From positions 543,900-607,899 of the forward strand of contig NZ_KB849716.1 in assembly GCF_000368825.1 (NCBI RefSeq): a stretch of 64,000 bases of DNA, read 5' to 3'. Made by a program: the position numbers and the translations under genes. Shown in pieces: positions 41,042 through 50,239 of the stretch (position 1 is the stretch's first letter; each line of letters begins with the position of its first letter). Under the pieces are notes generated by a model that worked only from the letters and a program-made list of their open reading frames with translations, was not told the origin of the DNA and ran no database searches. Source of the stretch: Acinetobacter ursingii DSM 16037 = CIP 107286. Lineage in GTDB: Bacteria; Pseudomonadota; Gammaproteobacteria; Pseudomonadales; Moraxellaceae.

Positions 41042-41063
41042 ATTCATTCAAGAATTTACCTAT

Positions 41064-41930
41064 TTAATTCAACAATACTTGATGAGATTGCTCAAGCACT
41101 TGAATAGCCGCTGAAAAATCGACGTGCTCTGCTGTTTGTCGATCGGTTTGAGCATACAACTGTTGTACAGCATATAATAAACGTCCCTGCTGCTGAGTCT
41201 CTGCGATCAGATCAAGCGCGATTCCGATATCTTTTTGCAATAAATGCAGCGCAAACGTTTTATTAAAGCGCCGATTCATGATTTTTTGCGGCATCACCGT
41301 CTCAGACATGGTACTTTTACCACTGGAGTGATTAATACATGCCAAAGCAGCTTCTAAATTGACCCCACGCGCCTTGAGTACCGACAACCCCTCACTTAAT
41401 GCCCAAAGATTAGCAGCCATCAAGCTATTATTAATCGCCTTGACCGCAAAGCCAGCTCCACTTTCTCCGACATGTTCAATCTTTCCCGCAAAGGCCTGAA
41501 TCACAGCTTTGGCTCGTTCAAAAGCAGTGGCATCACCCCCAATCATTACAGTCAATGTTCCCTGTTCTGCACCAATGGTTTGTCCTGAAACTGGCGCATC
41601 CAAAAACTCGATATTCCGCTGTTTTAACGAATGGCTCAAGTGTTGTGCCGAGCAAGGAACACCACTGGTACAATCTATCCAGATACTGCCAGATTGAGGT
41701 GGATGTGCAGCAATCATCGCTTCCACCTCTGCACTTGTTGGAAGGGAGGAAAAAATAAAATCGGCCTGTACTAACACATCCAGATCAACTGCAACTGTTG
41801 CAAATTGGGCTGCATGTGCCTCTGCTTTACGTTGAGTTCGATTCCATACCATGACCGTGGCATCGAGCTGAGTTAAATGCCCCGCCATATGCCATCCCAT
41901 CGCGCCTAGACCTATAAATCCGATACGCAT
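41064..41930 (-). CDS. 3-hydroxyisobutyrate-dehydrogenase-family oxidoreductase, candidate malonic semialdehyde reductase
   Basis: This 288-residue beta-hydroxyacid dehydrogenase has the cofactor motif IGFIGLGAMGWHMAGHL, substrate-binding FLDAPVSGQTIGAEQGTLTV, and the catalytic lysine region GAGFAVKAINNSLMAANLWA. It is the last gene of the rut operon, 15 bp after rutG. No RutE nitroreductase-type reductase is encoded here. RutE reduces malonic semialdehyde to 3-hydroxypropionate, a reaction this family can perform, so this gene may replace it. That role is an inference from position. Confidence 0.8.
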   Translation of the reverse strand: MRIGFIGLGAMGWHMAGHLTQLDATVMVWNRTQRKAEAHAAQFATVAVDLDVLVQADFIFSSLPTSAEVEAMIAAHPPQSGSIWIDCTSGVPCSAQHLSHSLKQRNIEFLDAPVSGQTIGAEQGTLTVMIGGDATAFERAKAVIQAFAGKIEHVGESGAGFAVKAINNSLMAANLWALSEGLSVLKARGVNLEAALACINHSSGKSTMSETVMPQKIMNRRFNKTFALHLLQKDIGIALDLIAETQQQGRLLYAVQQLYAQTDRQTAEHVDFSAAIQVLEQSHQVLLN

Positions 41931-41945
41931 CAGCAGATTTACTCC

Positions 41946-43310
41946 TTAAGACCGCGGGCTAAGCGGTTGAATATTTTGATCATCATGTGCTGAAGTGTCT
42001 GTCTGGTTTAAAGTCTTTTGATTTCGATTCAGTAATAAATTCAGTACAATCGCAGCCAGCGTCGCAGTTCCAATCCCGCCCAGATCAAACGAACCGATAT
42101 GTAAACTGAAATTTCCTGCCCCCATGATCAAACTCACTGCGGCAATAATCAGGGTACTGTTTTGACTAAAATCAACCCGATTATCAATCCAGATTTTAGC
42201 CCCTGCCACGGTAATCAAACCAAAGACCACGATCGAAGCGCCGCCCAGTAAAGCAACCGGAATGGTATGAATCACGGCACCAAATTTAGGTGAAAGACCC
42301 AGTAAAATGGCAAATATTCCCGCAACAACGAATACGGTCGTCGAATAAACTTTGGTTACCGCCATCACGCCAATATTTTCAGCATAGGTGGTCATCCCTG
42401 TCCCGCCAATTGAGGCAGACATGGTGGTACACACGCCATCAGCAAAAAATCCACGCCCCATATACGGCGAAAGATTGCGTCCAGTCATGGCAGAAACCGC
42501 CTTAAAGTGCCCCAGATTTTCTGCTACTAAAATCAAGGCAACAGGGGCTATCAGCAAAATCGCATTGGCTTGAAAAACGGGCGTATGGAAGGTCGGTAAG
42601 CCAAACCAAGCCGCTTGCGCAATGGGGGTAAAATCAATGGGTTTGCCCCATCCCAATACATTGGCGAAGATAAAATAGGCAAAATAAGCCACACATAACC
42701 CGACCAGTAATAGCAAACGTCGAAGCATGCCTTTGGTGAATACTGCTACTGCGCTAATACATAGAATAGTGAGAACCGCCATCCATGTATCAAAACCATT
42801 GCTAGAAACGCCTTTAATCGTCACTGGAGCAAGATTTAATCCGATGATCATGACGATGGCACCTGTGACAATCGGTGGCATCAATTTTTCAATCCATGCC
42901 GTACCTGTACGCATCACCACCAAACCAATCAGCGCATAAATTATTCCGCAGACAACTGTTCCTCCCAAAGCCAAAGCCAGATTTGGGTTTGCTCCAATAC
43001 CGTTGTAGCCCGTTGCCGCGGCAACTGCTGCAATAAACGCAAAACTTGAACCTAAATAGCTGGGTAAACGCCCACCTGTAATTAAAAAGAATAAAATGGT
43101 GCCAAAACCAGTAATAAAAATCGTCAGATTGGGATCAAAACCCATCAATAACGGTGCCAGCACGGTTGCCCCAAACATGGCAAAAGCATGTTGTAAACCC
43201 AGTACAACACTTTTTCCTGCGGGAAGATATTCATCAATCTGAACAGGATTTTGATCCAGATTGCCTTGATAAGGTTTAAATTTGACAAACCACGGTTCTT
43301 GACTCGACAT
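41946..43310 (-). CDS. rutG: Uracil/pyrimidine permease RutG (NCS2 family)
   Basis: This 454-residue inner-membrane transporter of the nucleobase:cation symporter-2 family has about 14 hydrophobic segments. Typical motifs are GLQHAFAMFGATVLAPLLMG near residue 38, GGRLPSYLGSSFAFIAAVAA, and AENLGHFKAVSAMTGRNLSP with the conserved Glu in the substrate site. It follows rutF by 28 bp and probably imports uracil for the Rut pathway. Confidence 0.92.
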   Translation of the reverse strand: MSSQEPWFVKFKPYQGNLDQNPVQIDEYLPAGKSVVLGLQHAFAMFGATVLAPLLMGFDPNLTIFITGFGTILFFLITGGRLPSYLGSSFAFIAAVAAATGYNGIGANPNLALALGGTVVCGIIYALIGLVVMRTGTAWIEKLMPPIVTGAIVMIIGLNLAPVTIKGVSSNGFDTWMAVLTILCISAVAVFTKGMLRRLLLLVGLCVAYFAYFIFANVLGWGKPIDFTPIAQAAWFGLPTFHTPVFQANAILLIAPVALILVAENLGHFKAVSAMTGRNLSPYMGRGFFADGVCTTMSASIGGTGMTTYAENIGVMAVTKVYSTTVFVVAGIFAILLGLSPKFGAVIHTIPVALLGGASIVVFGLITVAGAKIWIDNRVDFSQNSTLIIAAVSLIMGAGNFSLHIGSFDLGGIGTATLAAIVLNLLLNRNQKTLNQTDTSAHDDQNIQPLSPRS

Positions 43311-43338
43311 CGCTATTTCTCCTCATTTCACATGAGAT

Positions 43339-43905
43339 TTAAGCTACATAATGGGGTTCACAATAGTTGCGGTTAAAATACATTAGGGGGTTTTGCCCCT
43401 GACCATACTGGATCGCCTTGACCTCGCAGAAAAAAACATCGTGGCTACCGACGGATAGGCTCTGCACCACTTCACAATCAAACGACACCAAGGCATCTTC
43501 TAAAACAGGCGCCTGTGTGACCAATGTTTGCCATTCTCCCTGAGCAAAGCGTTCAGGCATTGGTGTTTTGCCACCAAAAAGATTAGATAGGGTGGTCTGA
43601 TGCGCCGCCAGCGTATTGACACAGAGCACCTGATTTTTCTGAAAAGTTTCAAATACAGAAGCAGAACGGTTTAAACACACCAATAATGTCGGTGGGCTAT
43701 CGGTAACACTGCACACGGCGGAAGCCGTAAAACCTGATTTCCCAGCGACACCATCGGTGGTAATCACATTAACCGCAGCGCCCAGATTGGACATCCCCTG
43801 TCGAAAGGCCTGTTGATCGACCTGCAAATGCGTAGAACGATGAGACGGTGTAATTTTTTCAAGCAAGCTTTTAAGCTGATTTGTGGTGTGTGTTAATACA
43901 GTCAT
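43339..43905 (-). CDS. rutF: FMN reductase RutF
   Basis: This flavin reductase of about 188 residues supplies FMNH2 to the RutA monooxygenase. It shows [59 protein letters not shown], and a C-terminal [10 protein letters not shown] chose the ATG at 43905 because a GGGGGAG ribosome-binding site precedes it; the frame extends to 43947. It could also serve SsuD, but the rut operon is its likely home. Confidence 0.92.
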   Translation of the reverse strand: MTVLTHTTNQLKSLLEKITPSHRSTHLQVDQQAFRQGMSNLGAAVNVITTDGVAGKSGFTASAVCSVTDSPPTLLVCLNRSASVFETFQKNQVLCVNTLAAHQTTLSNLFGGKTPMPERFAQGEWQTLVTQAPVLEDALVSFDCEVVQSLSVGSHDVFFCEVKAIQYGQGQNPLMYFNRNYCEPHYVA

Positions 43906-43987
43906 TGCTGATCTCCCCCTCAAAACATCAACGTCATGAGGATTCACGTATGCTATTTAACAGCATAAGAAATTGGTTTTGGTGTAG

Positions 43988-44368
43988 TTAAACGTGCGCC
44001 ACTGAGGCGATTTCAACCAGCGCATCGGGTTTGACCAATCCCACCTGAATGCAGTAACGGGCGGGACGTTCATCTGGAAAATATTCCGCATAAACCTGAT
44101 TGATCGCAGCATAATCGACCCAGTCACGCAAAAAGATGTGATTAAAGGTGACATCTTTTAAACTGCCACCTGCATTGCTCAAGATGCTCTTGATGGTCTC
44201 CAGCACATGCCGGGTTTGTGCAGCAGCATCGCCTACATGCACCACATCGTTGTTTTCATCCAGCGCTAAAATGCCTGAGACATATACGATATTATCGGCT
44301 TTGGTTGCAGGCACATACGGTGCTAAAGGCGGTGGTGTTCCTGCTGGTAAAATAATCTGTTTAGGCAT
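43988..44368 (-). CDS. rutC: 3-aminoacrylate deaminase RutC (RidA family)
   Basis: This 126-residue small trimeric enzyme of the RidA/YjgF family speeds the conversion of aminoacrylate to malonic semialdehyde in the Rut pathway. It shows [38 protein letters not shown], and the arginine-containing end [20 protein letters not shown]. It lies 12 bp after rutB. Confidence 0.94.
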   Translation of the reverse strand: MPKQIILPAGTPPPLAPYVPATKADNIVYVSGILALDENNDVVHVGDAAAQTRHVLETIKSILSNAGGSLKDVTFNHIFLRDWVDYAAINQVYAEYFPDERPARYCIQVGLVKPDALVEIASVAHV

Positions 44369-44380
44369 GACGATACTCCC

Positions 44381-45118
44381 TTAAGCGGTCTTGGCAAACT
44401 CTGGGTTATGTTGAAATGTGTCGACAAAACTTTGCGTATCTGACACCCAGCCAAAAAAGGTTTTGATGTTGTACATACTGGCCGTATGCATTTCTGGCGG
44501 ACCTGCTTGATAACAGGCATCATCCAGAGCCACCCCAAAATATTCGAGGAAGAAACCATCGCGCAGAGTCGATTCCACACAGACATTGGTGGCAATCCCG
44601 ACAAACACCAAATTGCGAATCCCGCGAGCGCGTAACATGCTATCCAGTGCGGTATTGAAGAAACCGCTATATCGTGGTTTTTCAATCACAATATCTTGTG
44701 TTGTAGGTTGTAACTCATCAATGAGTTCAAAATCCCAACCGCCCTTTGCCAGTAATTTACCCTGTAGCTCAGGCTGCTTACGCATGGTTTTCAGCGCATT
44801 GGATTTATGAAAATTAGGCGAACCTGCACCGCCCGCTTCGACATATTGATCATCCCAACCATTTTTAAAGTAAATCACTTGAATGCCCGCAGCATGGGCT
44901 GCTGTAATCGCTTTTTGAATATTGGCAACCACAGGTTTGGTTTTGGACACATCAAAACCTGCCAGATCCAGATAACCTCCGATCGAGGTATAGGCATTTT
45001 GCATATCAATTACGATGAGAGCGGTCTGTTCTGGCACAAGTTGGATCGCTTCAGGTTCTGCTTTCAACACACGACCTGTACCTGCGCGTTCGGTAAAATC
45101 TGCAATCACGGTATTCAT
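44381..45118 (-). CDS. rutB: Ureidoacrylate amidohydrolase RutB
   Basis: This 245-residue isochorismatase-like hydrolase releases carbamate and aminoacrylate from (peroxy)ureidoacrylate, the product of RutA. The catalytic triad motifs are the Asp in [11 protein letters not shown], the Lys in [11 protein letters not shown], and the Cys in [18 protein letters not shown]. Its start overlaps the rutA stop by 4 bp. Confidence 0.95.
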   Translation of the reverse strand: MNTVIADFTERAGTGRVLKAEPEAIQLVPEQTALIVIDMQNAYTSIGGYLDLAGFDVSKTKPVVANIQKAITAAHAAGIQVIYFKNGWDDQYVEAGGAGSPNFHKSNALKTMRKQPELQGKLLAKGGWDFELIDELQPTTQDIVIEKPRYSGFFNTALDSMLRARGIRNLVFVGIATNVCVESTLRDGFFLEYFGVALDDACYQAGPPEMHTASMYNIKTFFGWVSDTQSFVDTFQHNPEFAKTA

Positions 45119-46224
45119 GCGCTTTTCTCCAAAGTTTGAGTGGGTTGATACTCAGCAACCACCTCCTGACGCGATTTCATCAGCGGTTGGATCCGTTCGC
45201 CAAAGTCTTCAACGCCTTGTACAAAGTCATCAAAAGTCAGCAAGATGCCTTCTGTCCCCTGAATTTCAGCAATTTCATCCAGCATGGCGGCGACCTTCTC
45301 ATACGAACCAACTAGCGTTCCCATGTTGATATTGACGGGTGAAACACTGGATGCCATTTGACGAATATTGGTATCTGTGCCTGATTTAGTATCTTTGCCG
45401 CCCTGATTCATCAGCCAATTGATCGCCTCTACATCGGCACCGTCGTTATAGCTTTGCCATTTCGCCATTGCTTTTGCATCGTTTTCTGCCGCAATCACCA
45501 TAAACAACACATAGGTCTGAACATCACGACCTGTTTGGTCGGTAAAATGTTTTAAACGATCATTAATTTCTGCGTATGCCGTTGGTGTATTCAATCCTTT
45601 ACCAAATACAAAGTTATAGTCGGCATGTTGGGCGGAAAATTCGAGCCCTGTATCGGATTGTCCTGCGCAGATAATTTTCATCTCACTTTGTGGTTGCGGG
45701 CTCACCCTGCAATCATCCATCTGAAAATGTTCGCCCTTAAAATCCGACTGCCCTGTCGCCCAAAGTTCTTTCAAAATTTGAACGTACTCAGATAAGTATT
45801 CATAACGCTTACCGAAATATTCATCGCCTGGCCACATCCCCATTTGGCTATATTCAGGGGCTTGCCAACCTGTCACGACATTCAGACCAAAGCGTCCATT
45901 GGAGATTGAATCAATGGTCGAAGCCATCCGAGCCACAATCGCTGGCGGCATGACCAATGTTGCCGCAGTTGCATAAATCTTAATTTTGCTGGTAACCGCA
46001 GCCAATCCTGCCATCAGGGTAAAAGTTTCGAGGTTATGATCCCAAAATTCAGTTTTTCCACCAAATCCACGCAACTTGATCATGGACAGGGCAAAATCGA
46101 AACCATAATGTTCAGCGCGTTGTACAATTTGCTTGTTGAGTTCAAAAGTGGGCATATATTGTGGCGCATTTTCTGAAAGCAGCCAGCCATTGTTTCCGAT
46201 GGGACAAAAAACACCTATTTTCAT
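45115..46224 (-). CDS. rutA: Pyrimidine monooxygenase RutA
   Basis: This 369-residue luciferase-like FMN enzyme opens the uracil ring between N3 and C4. It shows [20 protein letters not shown] at the start, [40 protein letters not shown], and [14 protein letters not shown]. It is the first gene of the minus-strand run rutA-B-C-F-G plus dehydrogenase. A RutR-like half box overlaps its start codon, and a second lies 154-169 bp upstream. Confidence 0.96.
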   Translation of the reverse strand: MKIGVFCPIGNNGWLLSENAPQYMPTFELNKQIVQRAEHYGFDFALSMIKLRGFGGKTEFWDHNLETFTLMAGLAAVTSKIKIYATAATLVMPPAIVARMASTIDSISNGRFGLNVVTGWQAPEYSQMGMWPGDEYFGKRYEYLSEYVQILKELWATGQSDFKGEHFQMDDCRVSPQPQSEMKIICAGQSDTGLEFSAQHADYNFVFGKGLNTPTAYAEINDRLKHFTDQTGRDVQTYVLFMVIAAENDAKAMAKWQSYNDGADVEAINWLMNQGGKDTKSGTDTNIRQMASSVSPVNINMGTLVGSYEKVAAMLDEIAEIQGTEGILLTFDDFVQGVEDFGERIQPLMKSRQEVVAEYQPTQTLEKSA

Positions 46225-46232
46225 TTGGTCAA
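46217..46232. promoter_or_regulatory. RutR-like box at the rutA start
   Basis: Compared with the E. coli RutR consensus TTGACCA-N2-TGGTCAA, this 16-bp window has one perfect half (TGGTCAA at 46226-46232) and matches 10 of 14 positions. It overlaps the rutA start codon. The match is partial and could be weak or non-functional. Confidence 0.4.
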
Positions 46233-46377
46233 TCCTCTTGGGAAGATGTAATGCATGGATGACTTGAGCAATCGCTAAAACTCATCGATTCAATTTTTAA
46301 GAATGGCCATTTCTTGTTATTTTCTAATGCATATGCCATGCCAACTTTGTTTTATTCATAATTTATAAGCATTTGAA

Positions 46378-46393
46378 TAAAACATATGGTCAA
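46378..46393. promoter_or_regulatory. RutR-like box in the rutA-rutR gap
   Basis: TAAAACATATGGTCAA contains a perfect TGGTCAA half and matches 11 of 14 RutR consensus positions. It is in the 447-bp divergent gap between rutA and rutR, where it could control both. The rest of this gap is AT-rich; I see no other clear feature in it. Confidence 0.45.
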
Positions 46394-46671
46394 ATTGTTT
46401 TTACCGTTTAGTAAAATTATGGCGCACAACAATGCACTATTTGAGTGAAACGCGAGTCAATAACGTGCAAAAAAACAGCAAAACCATCATCATGACATTC
46501 GACTAAAATTTATATAATTTGTTTGCTTTTTGAACAAAAAGATGCTGGAATTTCAAACAACTCCCGCAAGATGAAGTACTTATTTTTTCTTCTCGGGCAG
46601 AAAAATAAATTTAGGCTGTGCACAAATCGCGCGGTTTACCTTACAATCCTTCTGAACCGTCTAGACTAGTT

Positions 46672-47298
46672 ATGCCAATGGAACAAAAAAAGAGTACGCA
46701 AAAACGAAATCAGTTGCTCAGTGCTGCACTGGATGTCTTTTCAACTTACGGTTTTAGCGGGGCAAGTCTGGATGAAATTGCTCAACTGGCAAATATGCAT
46801 AAGTCCAATATTTTCTATTATTATGAAAATAAAGAAGCGCTTTATGTGGAAGTGCTGACCACGGTTTTACAAAAATGGCTGGCACCTTTACAAACACTGG
46901 AAGTTGAACTCGAACCGACAGAAGCACTGGCGCATTATTTGATTCAAAAAATAGAAGTATCACGGACTCAACCTAAAGCCTCTAAGCTTTTTGCTTTAGA
47001 GATTATTCAAGGTGCACCGCATATTTTGGAAATTTTAAAAGGGCCATTAAAAAAACTGTTTAAACGCAAGGCCAAAGTGATTCAAATATGGCAGGAACAA
47101 GGCAAGATTTCTGCCGACATTGATCCAGAATTATTGATTTTAAACATCTGGGCGGTCACTCAAAATTATGCTGACTTTAGTATTCAAATGGAAATGGTCA
47201 CAGGCAAAACCCTGCGTAATCGTAGTATGCAGCAACGTGCCATTGAGCATACGGTACATATGATGCTTTACGGCGTATTGCCACGTCCTTCAGCTTGA
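46672..47298 (+). CDS. rutR: TetR-family regulator RutR
   Basis: This protein of about 208 residues is the uracil-responsive repressor of the rut genes. The helix-turn-helix lies at about residues 30-55 (ASLDEIAQLANMHKSNIFYY, then YENKEALYVEVL), as in RutR. The C-terminal domain has the RutR-like AVTQNYADFSIQMEMVTGKT segment. I chose the ATG at 46672; a GTG at 46618 would add 18 residues not typical of the family. It diverges from the rutA operon. Confidence 0.92.
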   Translation: MPMEQKKSTQKRNQLLSAALDVFSTYGFSGASLDEIAQLANMHKSNIFYYYENKEALYVEVLTTVLQKWLAPLQTLEVELEPTEALAHYLIQKIEVSRTQPKASKLFALEIIQGAPHILEILKGPLKKLFKRKAKVIQIWQEQGKISADIDPELLILNIWAVTQNYADFSIQMEMVTGKTLRNRSMQQRAIEHTVHMMLYGVLPRPSA

Positions 47299-47390
47299 TC
47301 TTTATCGGTGTTAATCAGCTTTAGAAGATTAAAATTGACGAGACTCGTCACAGCGCATTTTACTACCATCTGAATGGTGATAAAGATCGA

Positions 47391-48182
47391 TCAAATCTGC
47401 TGTAAAAATCTTAAAATCCGCTGATTGACCAAAGCCGCTTGCGTTACCGTTGAAGCGTGCCCTCCATCTGCCATCAAATAGAGTTCGGCTTGAGCTACTA
47501 ATTTCCACAGTTTTAAACTTTGATGATATGGCACCAACATATCATCTTGATTTGCAATCAAAAGAACGGGCCTTTGCGCAAGCTCAGTCAAATGCTGTGG
47601 TGTGATCTGAAAATGCATTAATGCTGAAATACGTCGTATAACATTTTGAATTGGTGGAAAATCTTTTTGCTGTTTTTGTTCTTGTTGCTCAATTTCAAGA
47701 TGATACTGAGAAATCCAGCTTGGCGGATATAAAAATAAAGCCTGTGCAGCAATATACGCCGCAACTCCCGCATGTTCGAGTAAAGCCAATCGGGTTTGGA
47801 AAGATTTTAAAGTGTGTGGATCTAGCGCTGCCCACCCATTAATCACGGTTAAGCTTTGCATGTTTAATCCAGATGTAGCAAGCAACTGAGTTAATTCCAG
47901 CCCAATAAATCCGCCTATCGCATGACCAACAAAATGGAACTGGTGAATATTCAGTTGTAGCAATAGATTTTTAATTTGCTCGGCTAAATCCTGAAAAGAA
48001 TAAGTTTCTGACAATAAGGCACTATCAGCATGACAGCCTTCATGATCATAAATCAAAACATTATAAGCTTGCTGAAAAGCAGCAATCTGTGGCTGCCAAA
48101 ACTGGCCGTGTCCACCCAGACCCGAAGAAAAAACCACATATTCCTGACTGGCATTGAAAGCAGGATAAAGCTGATAGTTCAT
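47391..48182 (-). CDS. rutD: Alpha/beta hydrolase RutD (aminoacrylate/carbamate hydrolase)
   Basis: This alpha/beta hydrolase of about 263 residues has the RutD-style opening VVFSSGLGGHGQFWQPQIAA, ILIYDHEGCHADSALLSETY and the nucleophile-region FHFVGHAIGGFIGLEL, where alanine replaces the usual serine of a GHSxGG elbow, as in RutD. The C-terminal histidine is in GGHASTVT. It is separated from the main rut operon and faces rutR. I use the ATG at 48182; a TTG at 48200 is possible. A RutR-like box ends right upstream. Confidence 0.83.
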   Translation of the reverse strand: MNYQLYPAFNASQEYVVFSSGLGGHGQFWQPQIAAFQQAYNVLIYDHEGCHADSALLSETYSFQDLAEQIKNLLLQLNIHQFHFVGHAIGGFIGLELTQLLATSGLNMQSLTVINGWAALDPHTLKSFQTRLALLEHAGVAAYIAAQALFLYPPSWISQYHLEIEQQEQKQQKDFPPIQNVIRRISALMHFQITPQHLTELAQRPVLLIANQDDMLVPYHQSLKLWKLVAQAELYLMADGGHASTVTQAALVNQRILRFLQQI

Positions 48183-48184
48183 TT

Positions 48185-48200
48185 TAAACCATTTGGTCAA
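48185..48200. promoter_or_regulatory. RutR-like box upstream of rutD
   Basis: TAAACCATTTGGTCAA matches 12 of 14 positions of the RutR consensus TTGACCA-N2-TGGTCAA. It lies immediately before the rutD ATG. This is the best of three such boxes in the window and supports placing the detached rutD under RutR control. Confidence 0.55.
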
Positions 48201-48260
48201 ATTAAGTTATCAATCACCCAGCAAGATTTATGCCTTTTTCTTCAAACCTAATTCACTATT

Positions 48261-48821
48261 TTAGAAATGGCGCTGATATAAGGCCAGTAACTTCTGTGCG
48301 CCCAAAAGTAAATTGGCTTCCCAATCCAAATGCGCCGTATCATTGGCACCATCACTAATGTATTTAACGGAAATACAGCGAACACCTAGTTTTTTACACA
48401 CCTTGGCGATCGCATACGCTTCCATATCCACCAGATCACAGGTGAGCTTGGGTACACCGGTTTCAAAAGAATCACCTGTACCACAAATGCCTTTTGGCAA
48501 TTCTGAAAAAAAGGGTTCAAGTTCAATTGCAGCAGGAAAGTCCTGATCCAAAGGCGTAGTTCCAATCGCAAAGCCCAAAGGAGAAACGTCCATATCACGT
48601 TGCACCACCTGACTGACTTCAACCAATGTATGTGCATCAAACGTAGCACTGCCTGCACTCCCCAAATTCAACAGCACATCACAGCCCGTTTTTTGAATCA
48701 CGTCAAATGCACTAAAGGCGGCATTGATTTTGCCAATACCGCTATAGTGAACACGAATACCCGCCTGCTCAAATAGACCTTTGGATTCATCAGGAATTGC
48801 CATGATCAGCGCAACTTTCAT
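48261..48821 (-). CDS. Nucleosidase of the MTAN / purine phosphorylase family
   Basis: This protein of about 186 residues belongs to the nucleoside phosphorylase family (PNP_UDP_1). It shows VALIMAIPDESKGL, a HYSGIGKINAAFSAFD strand, LLNLGSAGSA, the GTGDSF motif, the substrate-ribose DMEAYAIAKVCKKLGV and the catalytic ISDGAND aspartate. These match MTA/SAH nucleosidase, but it is about 45 residues shorter than E. coli MtnN, so the exact substrate is uncertain. I chose the ATG at 48821 because GGAGAG precedes it. Confidence 0.8.
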   Translation of the reverse strand: MKVALIMAIPDESKGLFEQAGIRVHYSGIGKINAAFSAFDVIQKTGCDVLLNLGSAGSATFDAHTLVEVSQVVQRDMDVSPLGFAIGTTPLDQDFPAAIELEPFFSELPKGICGTGDSFETGVPKLTCDLVDMEAYAIAKVCKKLGVRCISVKYISDGANDTAHLDWEANLLLGAQKLLALYQRHF

Positions 48822-48895
48822 GTTGTATTCTCTCCGTTTCATTACAGCGCATTTAAGCTGATCAATTTTACATATACAACTTTATCTAAAAAGAA

Positions 48896-50035
48896 TTAAT
48901 GATTTTCCTGCTGCTGTTTCCAAATCTGTAAGCAAGGAGAAAAAAATAATTGTCCTGAATATGCCCCACGAATGGTTTTTAAAGTGACCAACACCCATAA
49001 ACCCAATAACAACATCATCAAACCGTGGACAATCACCGTCAAACTACTCCATTGTAATTGTAACGCCAATTGTTGCAGTGCCAAGATGAACACTCCTAAA
49101 GGAAAGGTCAATCCCCACCAGCCCAAATTAAATGGAATGCCCTGTCGCAAATGATGCAAACTTGCAAAAATCGCAATGCCTAACCACCAAATACCGACTC
49201 CCACAAACACCAGAGCAATGAATAGACCGCTATGCTGCAAAAAAGGCCCAAGCAGTTGTAAATTATGCTGTTGCAAAACCTGTGGAGCAGCCTGTCCAAG
49301 TAACAGCATTGCCAGTGCTCCCGTTCCAATCGGGCCAATCGATAACCAGCTTGAAATCGCCAATTCTTTTGGGGGGATTTGATGTAAAGCCAATCGCAAT
49401 ATCAAAATGGCCAAAACTAAAAAAGCAGGTAATACAGACGTGCCCCAGAGAATGTAACTGCCCCACAAGATTGCAACAGCATTGGGTAAATCTGGCGCAA
49501 CATTCAAAATTAAGCCCCCAGAGCTTGCGGCAACTTCTGCGGCGACAATAGGAAGCAACCACATTGCGGTCATGCTCGGTAGTGTATGTTGCTGACGACT
49601 AAACATACAAAATGGCACAATCCATCCCACCAAAATCGCCAATAGCACATCCAGATACCAAAGTTTAAGCGCAATCAGCACAGCCAATTCACCGAAAAGA
49701 GGCACGCCATAGCTCAAAAAACCATTGAGAACCGTGGCCAATGCCATGGGAATCGTACCCAGAAACAAACTCATCGTCGGATGACTCAAAATCTGCTTGG
49801 CTTCTTCAGGGTAAAAAAACCAGCGCGCCAGATACAGCACACTAAAAACAATGAACAATGCGCTATTGAATATCCATAACATCATGCCAAGACGATAAAA
49901 TAAACTGGACGCGAAAGGAAAATGCGCCAAAATCAAGGCGACCACACCAGTACCCATGACCACCGCAAACCAATTTGGGGTAAATTCCCGAATCAATTTT
50001 TGCTTCAATTGCATTTGATCAAATAGAATATTCAT
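48896..50035 (-). CDS. TDT-family membrane transporter (TehA/SLAC1-like)
   Basis: This 379-residue inner-membrane protein has ten hydrophobic segments and the family opening REFTPNWFAVVMGTGVVALI. Members are tellurite-resistance/dicarboxylate transporters, sulfite exporters or anion channels. Substrate cannot be told from sequence. A role in sulfite export is possible given the sulfonate operon about 8 kb away, but this is speculation. It stands alone, divergent from ribF. Confidence 0.82.
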   Translation of the reverse strand: MNILFDQMQLKQKLIREFTPNWFAVVMGTGVVALILAHFPFASSLFYRLGMMLWIFNSALFIVFSVLYLARWFFYPEEAKQILSHPTMSLFLGTIPMALATVLNGFLSYGVPLFGELAVLIALKLWYLDVLLAILVGWIVPFCMFSRQQHTLPSMTAMWLLPIVAAEVAASSGGLILNVAPDLPNAVAILWGSYILWGTSVLPAFLVLAILILRLALHQIPPKELAISSWLSIGPIGTGALAMLLLGQAAPQVLQQHNLQLLGPFLQHSGLFIALVFVGVGIWWLGIAIFASLHHLRQGIPFNLGWWGLTFPLGVFILALQQLALQLQWSSLTVIVHGLMMLLLGLWVLVTLKTIRGAYSGQLFFSPCLQIWKQQQENH

Positions 50036-50239
50036 TCAATTTATCTCATCGTCTGATAGAAGCATCATAATCAAAGTTTAAAATAAGAAAAATTGATTTA
50101 TTTTTAATTTAATTATAAGTATTATCTATAATAAGAAAAAAGATCGTGCTTTTTGCCTGCATAAAAACGCAACAATAGCACCAAGCCCTCAGTTTATGGC
50201 AATATAGAGGACTTTCAAAAATTAGCTTCATTGACATCC

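Noticed and set aside
44323..44685. 120-residue minus-strand frame in rutB/rutC
   Set aside because: Frame-shifted reading of rutB and rutC, both of which have clear catalytic motifs.
48896..50035. Calling the TDT-family gene a tellurite-resistance determinant
   Set aside because: The family covers several anion transporters, and nothing nearby points to tellurite.
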